From Hypoxylon rubiginosum (Eukaryota; Ascomycota; Sordariomycetes; Xylariales; Hypoxylaceae), in NCBI GenBank assembly GCA_902806565.1, contig CADCXA010000051.1, forward strand, positions 310,001-374,000: DNA of 64,000 bases, written 5' to 3'. Positions 23,414-34,468 of the stretch are shown here, in pieces. A program made the translations under genes and the position numbers. Each line of letters starts with the position of its first letter. Positions within the stretch are counted from its first letter, which is position 1. The notes below the pieces were generated by a model, which was not told the DNA's origin, ran no database searches, and saw nothing but the letters and a program-made list of their open reading frames with translations.

Positions 23414-24979
23414 TTTCTTCAAGTTCTAGCTCTTCGCAAGTTTCGGGGTATAGGTTAGGAGGTAGGTATGTTATAGGTCACAAGATGGTTATGCCTTTTC
23501 GAACACGGCGATGAGAGCTTATATACATCATACCTAGACACATCGAGGGGTTCTCCAATCTACACCGGTCGACTGGCGTATACCGAGTTCGGCCATGTCA
23601 GCTCTCTCCGCAGATATTCGCTACCTCCGGTCAGGAGATAACGACAAAGACGTACATATTTCTATAACACACGTGCGAATCGCGACTAGACGGCATTCAT
23701 CAGGAACTTTCCCATTTATGGCGGGGTCGGAGCCTCTGGTTGGACGGCGCTCCCCTGCATTATCTTGCCCAGCTACACGATCTGCGGCCTAGTCTAGCTC
23801 CGACTCGAGTCCGCAATTGGACGGGGATGATTCGGCATCGTAGTCAAGATAAGCTATTTTCTGGGGTTATAACCTTATCACAAACGTAAGTTGACGATCT
23901 AACAACTACAAACACGACTTCACCGAGACAGGATTCGTGATGACCTCACACTAGCTGGCGCTCGACTCTTACAGATATGTTTACATCGTGACTCGACTTA
24001 TCACCCGCACTTGAACAACCTACCTAGAAACTCAGATTATTATACTATTTTAAATGTAGGTAGTACCGAGCTCCTCCGTACTACGATGAAGATATATTAA
24101 TATCAAACTTGGTTTGTAGAAACTCGACTGCATATGTGTTATCCACTATGAGCTCAGTCTAGATTCGGTATTATCCACAACGCATATTAACATGAACATG
24201 GAAGTAGTTATAAAGCACGATATTTGTCATTTATTTCAGCTACTGGAAGCTGTATACCTACCTATCTAGGTAGGTACTTTGTCCTTCCTTCATGCTATGT
24301 TATTTCTATCTCATATAGCCCGAGAGCATGTGCTCCCACAAACCAGCTAACATGTTGTCTTGAAGCCGAAAAGCAGAAAGGGGGGCTGACAAACCGCTCT
24401 CGACAGGAGGTTTAACTGTTCTCCCCGTACCCGCCGAGACGCCCAAAGCAATGGCACAGACCCCCGTTTATAGACACCTTTCTCGGAATCCTTCCCGAAT
24501 CCTTCCCGAATCCTTCCCGAATCATTACTCGGGAACCTTTAGCAACTCAACCGATGAACGATTTGTGATGGTTCGTTGGTTTCGCAACTGTAGAATTGCT
24601 TTTCACTGTGACTTACAGACATATACGACGTGATGAAGCGACATTAGCCTTGGACGGCCGGCCGCCTGCCAACAAGCCAGTGAACCCAATTAATATACGA
24701 TGCTGTGAAGGGATGCAAACAAGCATTTCGGGTAGAATCTTTAATGATCCAACTACATAAATCCTGGAACCCTGTTCGAATTCCTTTGCAGATCACCGCT
24801 GCATTCTATGTTAGCGTAAACTCAGGCCAACGCTTGAACGATACCCACTCCCCTGACGAAGTCGAAAAGGGGTTCAGAACAAACATGAAGGTAATATAAT
24901 TATATATATAGTCTGTAATCAGCTCCGACATGGTAGATCAAAGGGATGGACAATACTACTAGGCTAGAAGTGTTTCATC
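23414..24979. other. 1.6-kb divergent intergenic region, cupin to glycosyltransferase
   Basis: No gene supported. Visible elements are an 11-bp repeat at 24,486, the inverted motif ACCTACCTATCTAGGTAGGTAC at about 24,257, and generally AT-rich sequence before 24,200. Open frames up to 65 codons show no domain. Confidence 0.5.
24486..24523. repeat. Tandem 11-bp repeat GAATCCTTCCC, 3.4 copies
   Basis: Three perfect copies of GAATCCTTCCC plus GAATC lie in the region upstream of the glycosyltransferase gene. A short minisatellite-like array with no assigned role. Confidence 0.85.
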
Positions 24980-27454
24980 ATGTCTTCCGTAGCAGAGCCA
25001 TCAGTCTTCGGTGGAAGGCAACCAATAATACACCAAGTCCAAAACTCCATTTCCTTGATACGAAAGAATCCTATTGGGAATGCGGCACAAATTACACGTT
25101 CGATTCGACTACTCAAGGAGAGCGGCAATGGAAATCAACCCAGCATTACACCCCTTCACGGCAAGCAGGGCACCCTAGACCCTAGGGCTGGTCAAAGAGA
25201 AGAACACTCCTGGAATATTAGGAAGATTCCTCCCGAGGAAGACCCCGAGTTTTGGTCAAGCTCGCCATCAAAGCTTGGAGCCACTCGGTTATCTCATATC
25301 ATCGGCGCAGCGCCAGTTTTCCTCTTGCTGTGGTCATTCTACCTCCAAGTCCAATGCTTTATCATCTTTAGCGAGGATAGCTGGAGCCTATCGCGTGAAT
25401 TCATAGTTCCGAGGGTACTGGTCTGTATGGAAGTTCTAAAGATAGGTGAGACCAACAACTTGACTAACCAGGGGCGGTTGCTTGTTATATCGAGCTGTCT
25501 AACGCGGTTACATAGTACTCGACCTTACCGACTGCGTGTGTAGGGTAAGAGCTGCCATTTCCCCCGTATGGCGCCCGCGGTATCGCCTGGAGGGAGACCA
25601 CGTCCCGCGCGTAGACGTGATAATAACGTGCTGCAACGAATCTATCGACATCGTGCAGGACACCGTCCTCAGCGCGCTGGCGGTCGACTATCCCCAGGAC
25701 TCCTTCCGCGTCGTACTCACCGACGATGGCGCATCTTCTGCCGTCAGGGATTGGGTCGCCGGGCTGGAGAAGCCTAACTTGTACTATACGGCCCGCGCTA
25801 AGCAAGGTACTGGCGGCTATAAGGCCGGGAATCTGAACCATGCCGTCGCGTTCATTAAGACGCTTCCTGGTCATCCTGCTGACTTTATAGCTGGCTTGGA
25901 TGCGGATATGATCCCCGAGAAGAAGTGGTTGCGTGCCGTGTTTCCGCATCTGCTGTTGGACCCCAAAATGGGAGCTACTACACCGAAGCAGGTATGTACA
26001 TCGCCTTTTCAATTTTTTTTCGATGTTCAACTTGATTCTGAACTGTCTGTGAGAACCTTTCCCCCTTTTTGTCTACTCGCTCTTAGTACAGGTGGAGGAC
26101 TTCTCTAATTCAAACTCTAGGACTTTTACAATATTCCTCAAGGTGATATCTTATTTCAAAGCAACCAGGTCGCGTGGACTGTCACCGACTTTGTTCGTGA
26201 TAGTCTCGGCTGCGCGTGGAATTCGGGATCAGGGTACATACTCCGCCGTGCTGCGCTCGAGGACATCGGCGGTTTCTCTCTCGGGTCTATTACCGAGGAC
26301 GTTTTAAGCTCCATGATGATGCTGGCGAAGGGATGGAAGACTGCTTATCTTGCCGAGGGACTTCAATTTGGATTGATCCCTTCCTCATATCTGGGTCACG
26401 TTAAGCAGCAGGCTAGATGGGTGAGTACCTAGTTTCTGCCTACTAAACTTCTTATGTGAAGCCGACGAGGAGTCTTGCTAACCGCGAATGCTTGAAAGAA
26501 CATTGGAGGAATCCAACTTGGTCAGAACTTCGGCTTCTACCTATCAAAATCACACACTGGCCAGCTGAATCTGACACAACGACTTTGCGGCTTTTGGTGC
26601 TTAATATCCTCTTATAGGTATATCTTGTGTATACTTGACCTACTCATCCTACCCACGTTTTCGATCGGCCATGATCCGACACAAGAGAAAATGCGAATGC
26701 TGTCTCTTTTCGTGCGCGTTTCGTGCGTTGCCAGCCTCACTCACTTTCTGCACGATTATGCTAGAGGCTGGGTCGTGGGCTACCGCAACGCAATCAGGGA
26801 GTCTGGCCTGCAATACTATATGGCACCTTGTACGTTTTCCACTTTTACTTCAGATTCACGCAACCTGGACGACTAACTGTGCTCCCATTAGATTATATAA
26901 TTGCCGTGCTTCGTTCATTCGTCCTGCCTCGCAGTTTAGGGGGCACAGAGCCTGGCTTCAAAGCTAGCGGTAGTATATCTGACGATAACAACGAGCGGTG
27001 TGTTTCCCAGCGATCTCCCCTTGTTCGTCGTGCGAAACATATGATTCTCGGCTGCGGCGTCTGGTATCATGTCCTGCTGCTCGCCGCCTATCTGCCCTAC
27101 ACTATTTGGCGGTTTCGTTACATAATACTTCAAGCAATGAGTGCTGGTGTCGCACGCCAGGATAGGACGGGGGCGTCATTGTCTCTATGGCTGGAGATGG
27201 GTTGGCTTATCCCTCGTTTCTTCATGATCATCGCAGCCTCCTCAACACCCCTGCGCTACATGTGCTTCCCGCCGAACGACCCGCCGCGGGATAGTCTCAT
27301 GAGTGAGCGAGACGAGAAGACAGGGGCAAGGTACTCAACGGATGCTGCGCGACAAGTGAACTTGGATGCCTGGGGTATTTTGGACTTTGAATTTCTTCAT
27401 TCCGCCGTGGCGGTTCTAAATATCTGTATCTTGATAAAGACATGGGGAATGTAA
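24980..27454 (+). CDS. Membrane-bound family 2 glycosyltransferase (cellulose synthase-like)
   Basis: Five exons, join(24980..25445,25516..25991,26121..26420,26499..26829,26892..27454), give 711 residues with consistent phases. A soluble N-terminus leads to a membrane pair (APVFLLLWSFYLQV near 110) and then the GT2 catalytic core. The core shows VDVIITCCNES, the first acidic site VVLTDDGAS, DADM near 283, TEDV near 371 and QQARW at about 410-414. This D, DxD, TED, QxxRW set marks processive inverting synthases of beta-linked polysaccharides. At least five hydrophobic spans follow (about 445-470, 490-515, 575-600, 625-645, 690-710). Donor sugar and product cannot be told from sequence. Exon 3's acceptor (CTCTAG at 26,120) was chosen because it restores the conserved FYNIPQGDILFQ block. 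Confidence 0.88.
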
Positions 27455-28026
27455 TAGAGCCACATTCGCAGGAGAGGTCATCGAAAAACGGAGGGTAGAT
27501 TTAAAGGTATGCATCTGGATCTAGGTTAGCATTCTGTCACGATATGAACGGAAGGGTTTCTTTACGATGTCTTACAAGACTGAAGATCTAAAATTTTGAT
27601 TTTCAGATTCTAAATAGAGTTGCAGTTATTGGTTAATTATCTAGGTTAAGCCAATTTATCCTTTCGAGGCTTACTGTTAGTTCATGCCTTTTCCATGGCA
27701 ATGTCAAGCGTAAAGGAAACCAATTCCCCATGTAGAAGGACCTAGAAACCAGCTTGGATAGTTGACTGTAGAAAGGGAATGCACATAAATGCGGTAACGA
27801 AAAATGGAAAAAAAAAGAAATCAACAGAATTACTCACTCTAAGTTACGATACTGGCGGTGCAATATTAATATTGAAAGAAAATCAGTGAGGCATGTAGCA
27901 GCCCAATTCGTTCATATAAGGCACAGGAGGTAGAAATGCCATTGATAAAGATACCACAAATCAAATAAATATGTAGGCAGTAGATGAATCGAAAGAGGGA
28001 GAAAAGAAAACTACCAAACTGCAAAG

Positions 28027-28060
<34 letters not shown>

Positions 28061-30932
28061 CACGAAGAGTTACCATTGGAACTGATTCTGCATTCTGCGT
28101 TGACAGAAGGGGAAAGAAGGCAAATATGTTTGAAGGTGAAGGGATACCGGAAAAGAAAGCATTACAATCTATTTGCCATTGCCCTGTCGATGCAAGGTAC
28201 ATGCGTGTAGATACCTGAATGTTCCAGTATTTTAGGGCTGATACTTATACATGTATTTGCTAGGTTAAGTGGAACGTATCGAGGCATCTCACACCTCGAG
28301 GCCCTGAATTGATAAAATTTGCACCGATTGTTCCATTGTTGCAAACATGGATGCCCTAGTTGATGTCTGAGGGTATCTAGAGGTTAGGTATGGGTATGGC
28401 TGCTCAGTTTGAACTCAGCAGGGCTCACCTATGTTGATTTGCGCGAAACCGTAAGTGACAAAAGTGCCAAGGGATTTAGGGTTTGGCTAACTAGGGTTGA
28501 CCATTCAATTAAACCTTGGACTACGCCTCGTTTAGGAAAGGTTACACACAGGCCATACGCATACGCTCTGGACCCCTATCCCGACGTACCGTACGGCGTG
28601 CCCCGTAGTATCGGTGGTAATACAGGGGCTAACGGGACCTAAGCCGGCCGTAGGATCCCCCCTATTCCCCCTATAGAGCCTCCGACATCACAACGTCGCT
28701 GTAGCTACGAAAGTACATATACCTTACATGCATCACGAATAAACTTTTTGAACCTGTGATTCCATTAGCAGCTGCTGTTTACATTCACTCAAGTGTCCAT
28801 GCCCACCCCCTACCTAATGAATAGGTATGTACCTATAACGAATGCACGCCGCCTATGTACATATAGTTAGATAGAACATTGAAGTAAATAACGACACACA
28901 ATTCCTAGGGTCGAACAACCCTACCCTCCCCTCTCCCAATTTCTCCATTGCATCTTCTTCACCTTTTCCGTTAAGTCCTTTTTATCGTCCAGGAAACCTC
29001 TTCCATTGAGAATCGATTGCCGAATCGGGTATTCGCGAACGCCTCATTTCATTCTCTTGTTCACGTTATTCACAGACACCTGTCTGCCAGCCCGTTCCTT
29101 CACAACCCCTTGTTAGCGACCCCAGTGGAAAGAATTCACTGTACTCTAAGTAAGTGGCTTCTTGCTATCACCACAACTGCGCCCTATTTCTGCGTTTCGA
29201 GCAATTGTCATGCCCACACCCCTCTATCGGCAGAAGTATTCTGTCTCTCACTCATCAAACATGCCTAAGGACATGCCTAAGAGCGATAAATCAGTCGTGC
29301 CGAAGATCCCCTCCCAATTGAATCTATTCCCAAGAGTCCTCCTAAGAGCGACAGCCAGGCTGCCTAAGAGCGATCTCGAGATATGTCGAAATGGCTTCAT
29401 GGTTCCGCTTTAAAGCGGACTGGGAGATGGCTCTTGTTTTCTATATATATCTGGCCAGGCAACCCTACCATCTACATTTCCCTCCCACATATTTGCAACC
29501 ATCAACACTCTATTGCCAACCAACTTTCTTCACTTCCTAGGTGTATATACTACACTTTGGCCTTGATGATACAAACTCCCCCAGAAGCTACATCAACTCG
29601 CCTTTCGTCACTTTGCAACATCTAACACGTTGAACAGAGCTGCGGGCACTGCTACTCATCGATTCGACGCCCTCGGCTTGTCTTTCACCTAGGTCTCTGG
29701 TTTTCTAAGGGAAGACAACAAACATTCAACGCATAGCCTCAAAGTCTTGGGCTTGATACTACTCCATAATCAAGACATTCCTCGAGGGCCTCTTCAAACG
29801 CCACAGTTTCGACGATTTAACACCTGCAAATCCAGACGGAGTTTCGATCGTCCAGAGGTTCCTTCATCACTCAACACTTAGCATCTAGTAGCAACATTGC
29901 TGATGGTTGACAAGGTAATTCATAATATGGTGGACCTCACATCCAATGCTTGCTAATTAGGTCAATAGTCTCTCATACTCCTGCCAACATCCTCCTCTGA
30001 ACCTTTCGACGCCCCCTATTACAGCTACGAATCCTCTCAATAGAGCTGCAACCGGCCGTCTTCAATTTCCCTCGCCATTTCCCACAAGAGACGAGCCTGG
30101 ATATTTGCGTTATCAAACTACTTTTCGACAGGCCACTGCATCTGCTCGAAAAGGCAAGAACTTCGACTAGCGGAATCCAACCAGTTCGATCATAAAACCA
30201 ACTATCCAAGGCAGCTGTTTGATCACAGCCCTGGACGAATAACAGCTGCGCTGATTGCAATTGGTAAGAGCGCTGGTCAATTGTGCACTCATTTGCACCT
30301 CCCTCCATACGAGCAATTGGCCTCGATTAATCTAGGTACTCGTCTGTAGTTTGATACAGGGACAAACTGGACAACTTAAGGTACCTACATATGTTTCCCT
30401 TTCCATACCATTTATTTTGTCTTCCACTCCCACGAACCAGTTAACTTTAACACATCGCCTTCAACCTTTCATTATCTCACTACATCTACTATATCTTATA
30501 TGGATATATCGCTTTCCCTCCTTCCAATTCTATCAACACTAGGATACCTTTTTGAGGGTCAATGGCAAGGAGATCTGGATTCAAGATACTTGAATACCCT
30601 GCCTTTCACTTTTCTCACCTGATACCACTGCACCATAAATCCATCCGTCCATTGCACTGAGTCGCTCTCTTTCCTATATGCTTCGTCCAATATATCGATG
30701 ATCTATATGGACATGCTTCCGGCCTTGGTCCCATCATATATACTAATTCTTCCTGGAAGCTTTGGTGTACATGCTTCTTCTGCCCCTCGATGCTCTTACT
30801 CAGTCTCACTTTGAACTGACATTTAGTTTGCCTTTTCAGAATCCAGGCCCCTGATTTCTATTCGACATTATTTCCAAGAGTTTACCGTCTCGTAATTGTT
30901 CGACGAACCTGACAAGCTTCGCTTTACACAGA
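27455..30932. other. 3.5-kb gap with a possible long pyrimidine-rich leader of the next gene
   Basis: No gene supported. The first half is AT-rich 3' flank with a T30 homopolymer. From about 28,900 to 30,930 the plus strand is strikingly rich in C and T with few long frames. Such sequence is common in long 5' leaders of fungal regulatory genes, so transcription of the downstream gene may start 1-2 kb before its ATG. Spliced leader introns are possible, but I could not settle any pair of sites. Confidence 0.45.
28031..28060. repeat. Homopolymer run of 30 T
   Basis: Exactly thirty T residues lie between GCAAAGAAAA and CACGAAGAG. Read on the minus strand it is an A30 tract, which could be a retroposon tail or simple slippage. 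No duplicated flank was found that would prove insertion. Confidence 0.9.
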
Positions 30933-33414
30933 ATGGCGGACCCATCACTAATGGACCTCCCGTTCTATGCGGGTGGTCATGACATGGCTTACACGGAAGT
31001 CATGCCGACTCTTCAGGAGGCTCAGACTCACGCAGAACCCTCTGTCTCCGACACCCATGAGATGGCACCGGGTCCTATTCCCCTCATCTGTTACGTGTGC
31101 ACTCAGAGCTCGAGATTTTCTGACATTTCTCACCTTCTTACGCACGTTAGCTCCAAGGGTCATCTATCACGATTGTACCACTTGGAGATTTTGGGCCTGT
31201 CCAACCCGAGATCTCGCGCCCAAGTAGAGAGATTCAAGATGTGGAAGGACACATACAAGATTGACCAACTGGTTCTCCAACGCATGGAGGCCAGAGACGA
31301 GAGAGGCAGCCAATCACAGTCGCGAAGCCAAACCCCTGCTTTGATTCAGCAAACTACCCATCGTGGAGGTAAGCAGCAGCAGCAGCAGCAGCAACCGCGT
31401 GATGGAGCGCGCGGCGGAACTCGTGGCGGTCGTGGCCGTGGTGGCAGCGGTGGCAGTGGCGGCAGTGGCGGCAGTGGCGGCAGTGGCGGCCGTGGTGGCA
31501 GCGGTGGCAGCGGTGGTAGCGGTGGCCGTGGTGGCCGTGGTGGCCGTGGCAGTACTGTGAGTTTCAATTGAGTTATTATAGCGTAGTCATGTCTAACGAG
31601 TTGCTTCCTATAGGGTTCCCGTGGTGGCGCTCGCCAAACTCAAGACATCAAATACGAATCGGACGATGAAGATGAAGATGTCGGAGACAGTTATGATATA
31701 CCCGGAGGCACTTCACTTCACCTTTGGCGCGGCGAGCTCAACCCTCTGGTGCCTGTTGGAAGTGGTCTAAATGCAACGCCCCAACCAAACTTTGAAGACT
31801 TGGGCTATGAGAATGTATCTTCGAGATACGAACCGTCCGAGGACGAAAGTTCTTTCCCATCTGAAGTCTTCACCGAAGGCGATTACAGGGATACCGACAA
31901 GGGTATTCCTACTCTCAAGGGTTCAATCTTTCCCGGCATGGGTCTCTTTGATTCGGCTAGAGAGGACCAGCGACGCAAGAGAAACCAACGCAAGCCTCCG
32001 AGTGTCCACCAGCAACTTCAAGTCAATTCGACACTAGTCACGACCGATGAGGAGGTATATGACTCCAACCTCACGCACCAGCGAACTAGAGATGTCTACG
32101 ATGAACCATCTATTGATGGGAGCGAGGTGAGCAGAAGGATGTTACGTCACTATGAACAACGAGCTAATTAGGAAACAGGACGAGGAACAGGAGCAAGAGA
32201 CAACTAAAAAACGTAAACGTCGCTCGCAGGCTCGTCCTGCGACCTCTGCTAAGAAGAATGGCCGTTATAGCACTCCTGCCCGTGATGCAGCTCCTACCCT
32301 GCGCACCACACGAGCTTCGACGCAGGGGGCGAATTCCATTACACTAACACGTGGCCAGACTACGAGCTCTCGAGGAAGGGCGACTAGATCAGCCGTGAAT
32401 CGTAGTCCGATGCCACAGTTGCTTCACAACCATGGCTTTCAGGAGGAGGCGGGCATGTTACAGGAGCCTATGGGGGGACAGAACGAACTAGGTTGGACGC
32501 TCCCTCTCCAACCCTCTGAGCCCTTCGAAGCCTTGCAGCCCCTCGAGTCCTCTCAGTCCTTCCAGTCTGCACAATCTTTCCAGTCTACACAATCTTTCCA
32601 ACCCGCACAGCCGTACCAACACATGCAGCCACAGCAGCACATGCAGCCACAGCAGCACATGCAGCCATACCAGCACATGCAGCCATACCAGCACATGCAG
32701 TCATACAATCCCGTACAGTCGTACCACCAGCCTTTACAGTACTACCAACCCTTAGATCACATCCTACACGCAGCGTCCTTTGAACCCCTCCAGCCCTTTG
32801 CCGGCAATATCCCGGCTGACACTGCAGAGCAGATCATGCCCACAACTCCCCTAGACGACGGAGACAGCAGTGAGTCAACCTCGTTCGTACAAGAGCTGAA
32901 TTACCAGGGGTTGACATGGCATGATAGTCGCGACCGTCTACCGGGACTCGCCGCTCTACGACCGGGAAACCCGAACCTTTCGTTCGCATCCTCCAGTCCC
33001 GGATTCAAGCGCACCCCTACTCCGGCGCAGTTTGCCGGAAAGGAGAATGATGGTCTGACCCACAATAGCTTGACCCTAAAATCGACGGTCGCATCATCCA
33101 ACCCCTATCTACAGTCAACTGATTCTACCCAAGGCGAAAACTACAATCCTCTCTACGTTCAGAATCGGGCTCGAGATGGACTTGGATTCCGCACGTACTC
33201 GTCGTATAACGAGGATGTGAAGCCGCCGACGGCTGGTTTTCAACCTATCAATGGCCGTGCTACAGGTGAATTTGACTCGTTGCATATGCCCTCTCAGCAG
33301 AATGAAGAACCGGAACTCTGGGATATCCCCGATGAACAGGAAACGCAGGCGTCGTCGCACCACAGCGCACCGTACCATCCTACCCAAGCTGATGACGATG
33401 CCTTCAACTTTTAG
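30933..33414 (+). CDS. C2H2-like, RGG/SGG- and Gln-rich protein of unknown function
   Basis: Three phase-0 exons, join(30933..31556,31614..32126,32179..33414), give 790 residues. Near the N-terminus is one zinc-finger-like unit, C53-x2-C56 with H67, H71 and H77 (YVCTQSS ... THVSSKGHL), resembling the U1-type or matrin-type spacing more than a classical tandem finger. Residues about 147-153 are a Gln run. About 156-208 is a Gly-Arg/Gly-Ser repeat (GGRGRGGSGG...) of RNA-binding RGG type, cut by the first intron. Then come an acidic patch, a basic KKRKRR motif at the start of exon 3, and a QPYQHMQPQQHM-type repeat near 500-535. The rest is disordered. I do not recognise a family; a nuclear RNA- or chromatin-associated regulator is a guess. 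An in-frame reading through the last intron is blocked by a stop, supporting that splice. Confidence 0.8.
31436..31550 (+). repeat. In-frame GGT-GGC codon repeat (Gly-Ser/Gly-Arg tract)
   Basis: A tract of near-identical triplets and 9-mers (GGTGGCAGC, GGCAGTGGC, GGTGGCCGT) inside exon 1 of the zinc-finger-like gene. It encodes about 38 residues of GGSGG and GGRGG. Such repeats change length easily, so polymorphism between strains is expected. Confidence 0.85.
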
Positions 33415-34468
33415 AGATCGCATGTTTCTCGTTTCTACGGCTGTCATACTCTCATCCTTCGTTGGCGGACCTAAAGAGGAGGCATAAGTTCTGTCGCTCC
33501 CTCTAGGTCCTACTTAATTCATCACCTGACGAAAGCTCGCCAGGGGCTCGAGCTTTTTGACAATTCATGGCAAAAAGCAGAAGTTTCGTCTGCAATAGTG
33601 CTTGCTTTCTAATTTGTCCCCCGTCTAAAGCCAAAGTCAAGGTTCTCTCCAACTTTGATCGGTTGCTACCTAGACACTCTTGCACTCTTCGTCTCATTCC
33701 TACGGTTTTTCCTTGAGTCGGTGGTATAGCACATGAAGCACTCGTCAACCTCCTGGACAGTATTTCTCGATAGGAGGTCCGGGCTTGTTTTGTGTAAAGT
33801 GCCAACATACCTTACTTCGCGTATCTAACATCGGCATTTAGGCATCCAGTCTAGGCCTTCTGCGATGCCATCGAACGTGCGTAGGCGTTTCCGGATACAC
33901 GTCTTACCGTACAGTTTGAAGGCAGGAAGGGGGTTTTGACCGAAACTACGACTCCCTCTAATACGACAACCGCGAGACTCCGAAAATCCCCCTTTCCTTT
34001 GTTTTCTCCTTGACCTCCCCCCTTTTCTCCACCCCCCTATTTTCTTTTTTTCTTTTTTTTTCCTTTTCTTCGTCGAGTACCAAGTTGGCGGCGTGCCGAC
34101 TGCCTTCTTTACTCATGGCTAGGTTTGGGATTGACTGCATGCCTTTGGACCTAGGTTTTGCGGATCGATCACTTACCGGGGCCGTTTAGTCAACAGAGTA
34201 CAACATAAATCTCTACGTTTGTTCATTAAGGATGGCATGATGATGGGAATCCGAAATACTCAACGGTGACCCACGGATATATCAAGTTTGGGGGGGTGAA
34301 CGTCATCTTAATGATTTTGGGGGGTCTCTCACATAACTGAAGCATTATGTACATTAGCTCGTAGCTACCGATTAGGTTGCTATGTCTTCTATTAGGTAGT
34401 TTGCAATGCCGTCTTTCCATACGACAAGGACAAGGCATTAATGGAGCATACGCAAACTCTGTCATATT
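33415..34468. other. Convergent 3' flanks of the RGG gene and MSH3
   Basis: No gene supported. A notable pyrimidine tract (CTTTTTTTCTTTTTTTTTCC type) lies near 34,040-34,070. Minus-strand frames of 60-101 codons have no recognisable content. Confidence 0.5.

Noticed and set aside
28409..28642. 77-codon frame MNSAGLTYVDLRETVSD
   Set aside because: Isolated, no recognisable homology and no supporting exons.
29915..29960. 46-base leader intron before the RGG gene
   Set aside because: GT and TAG exist but the branch-like CTAAT is only a few bases from the acceptor, too close to work.
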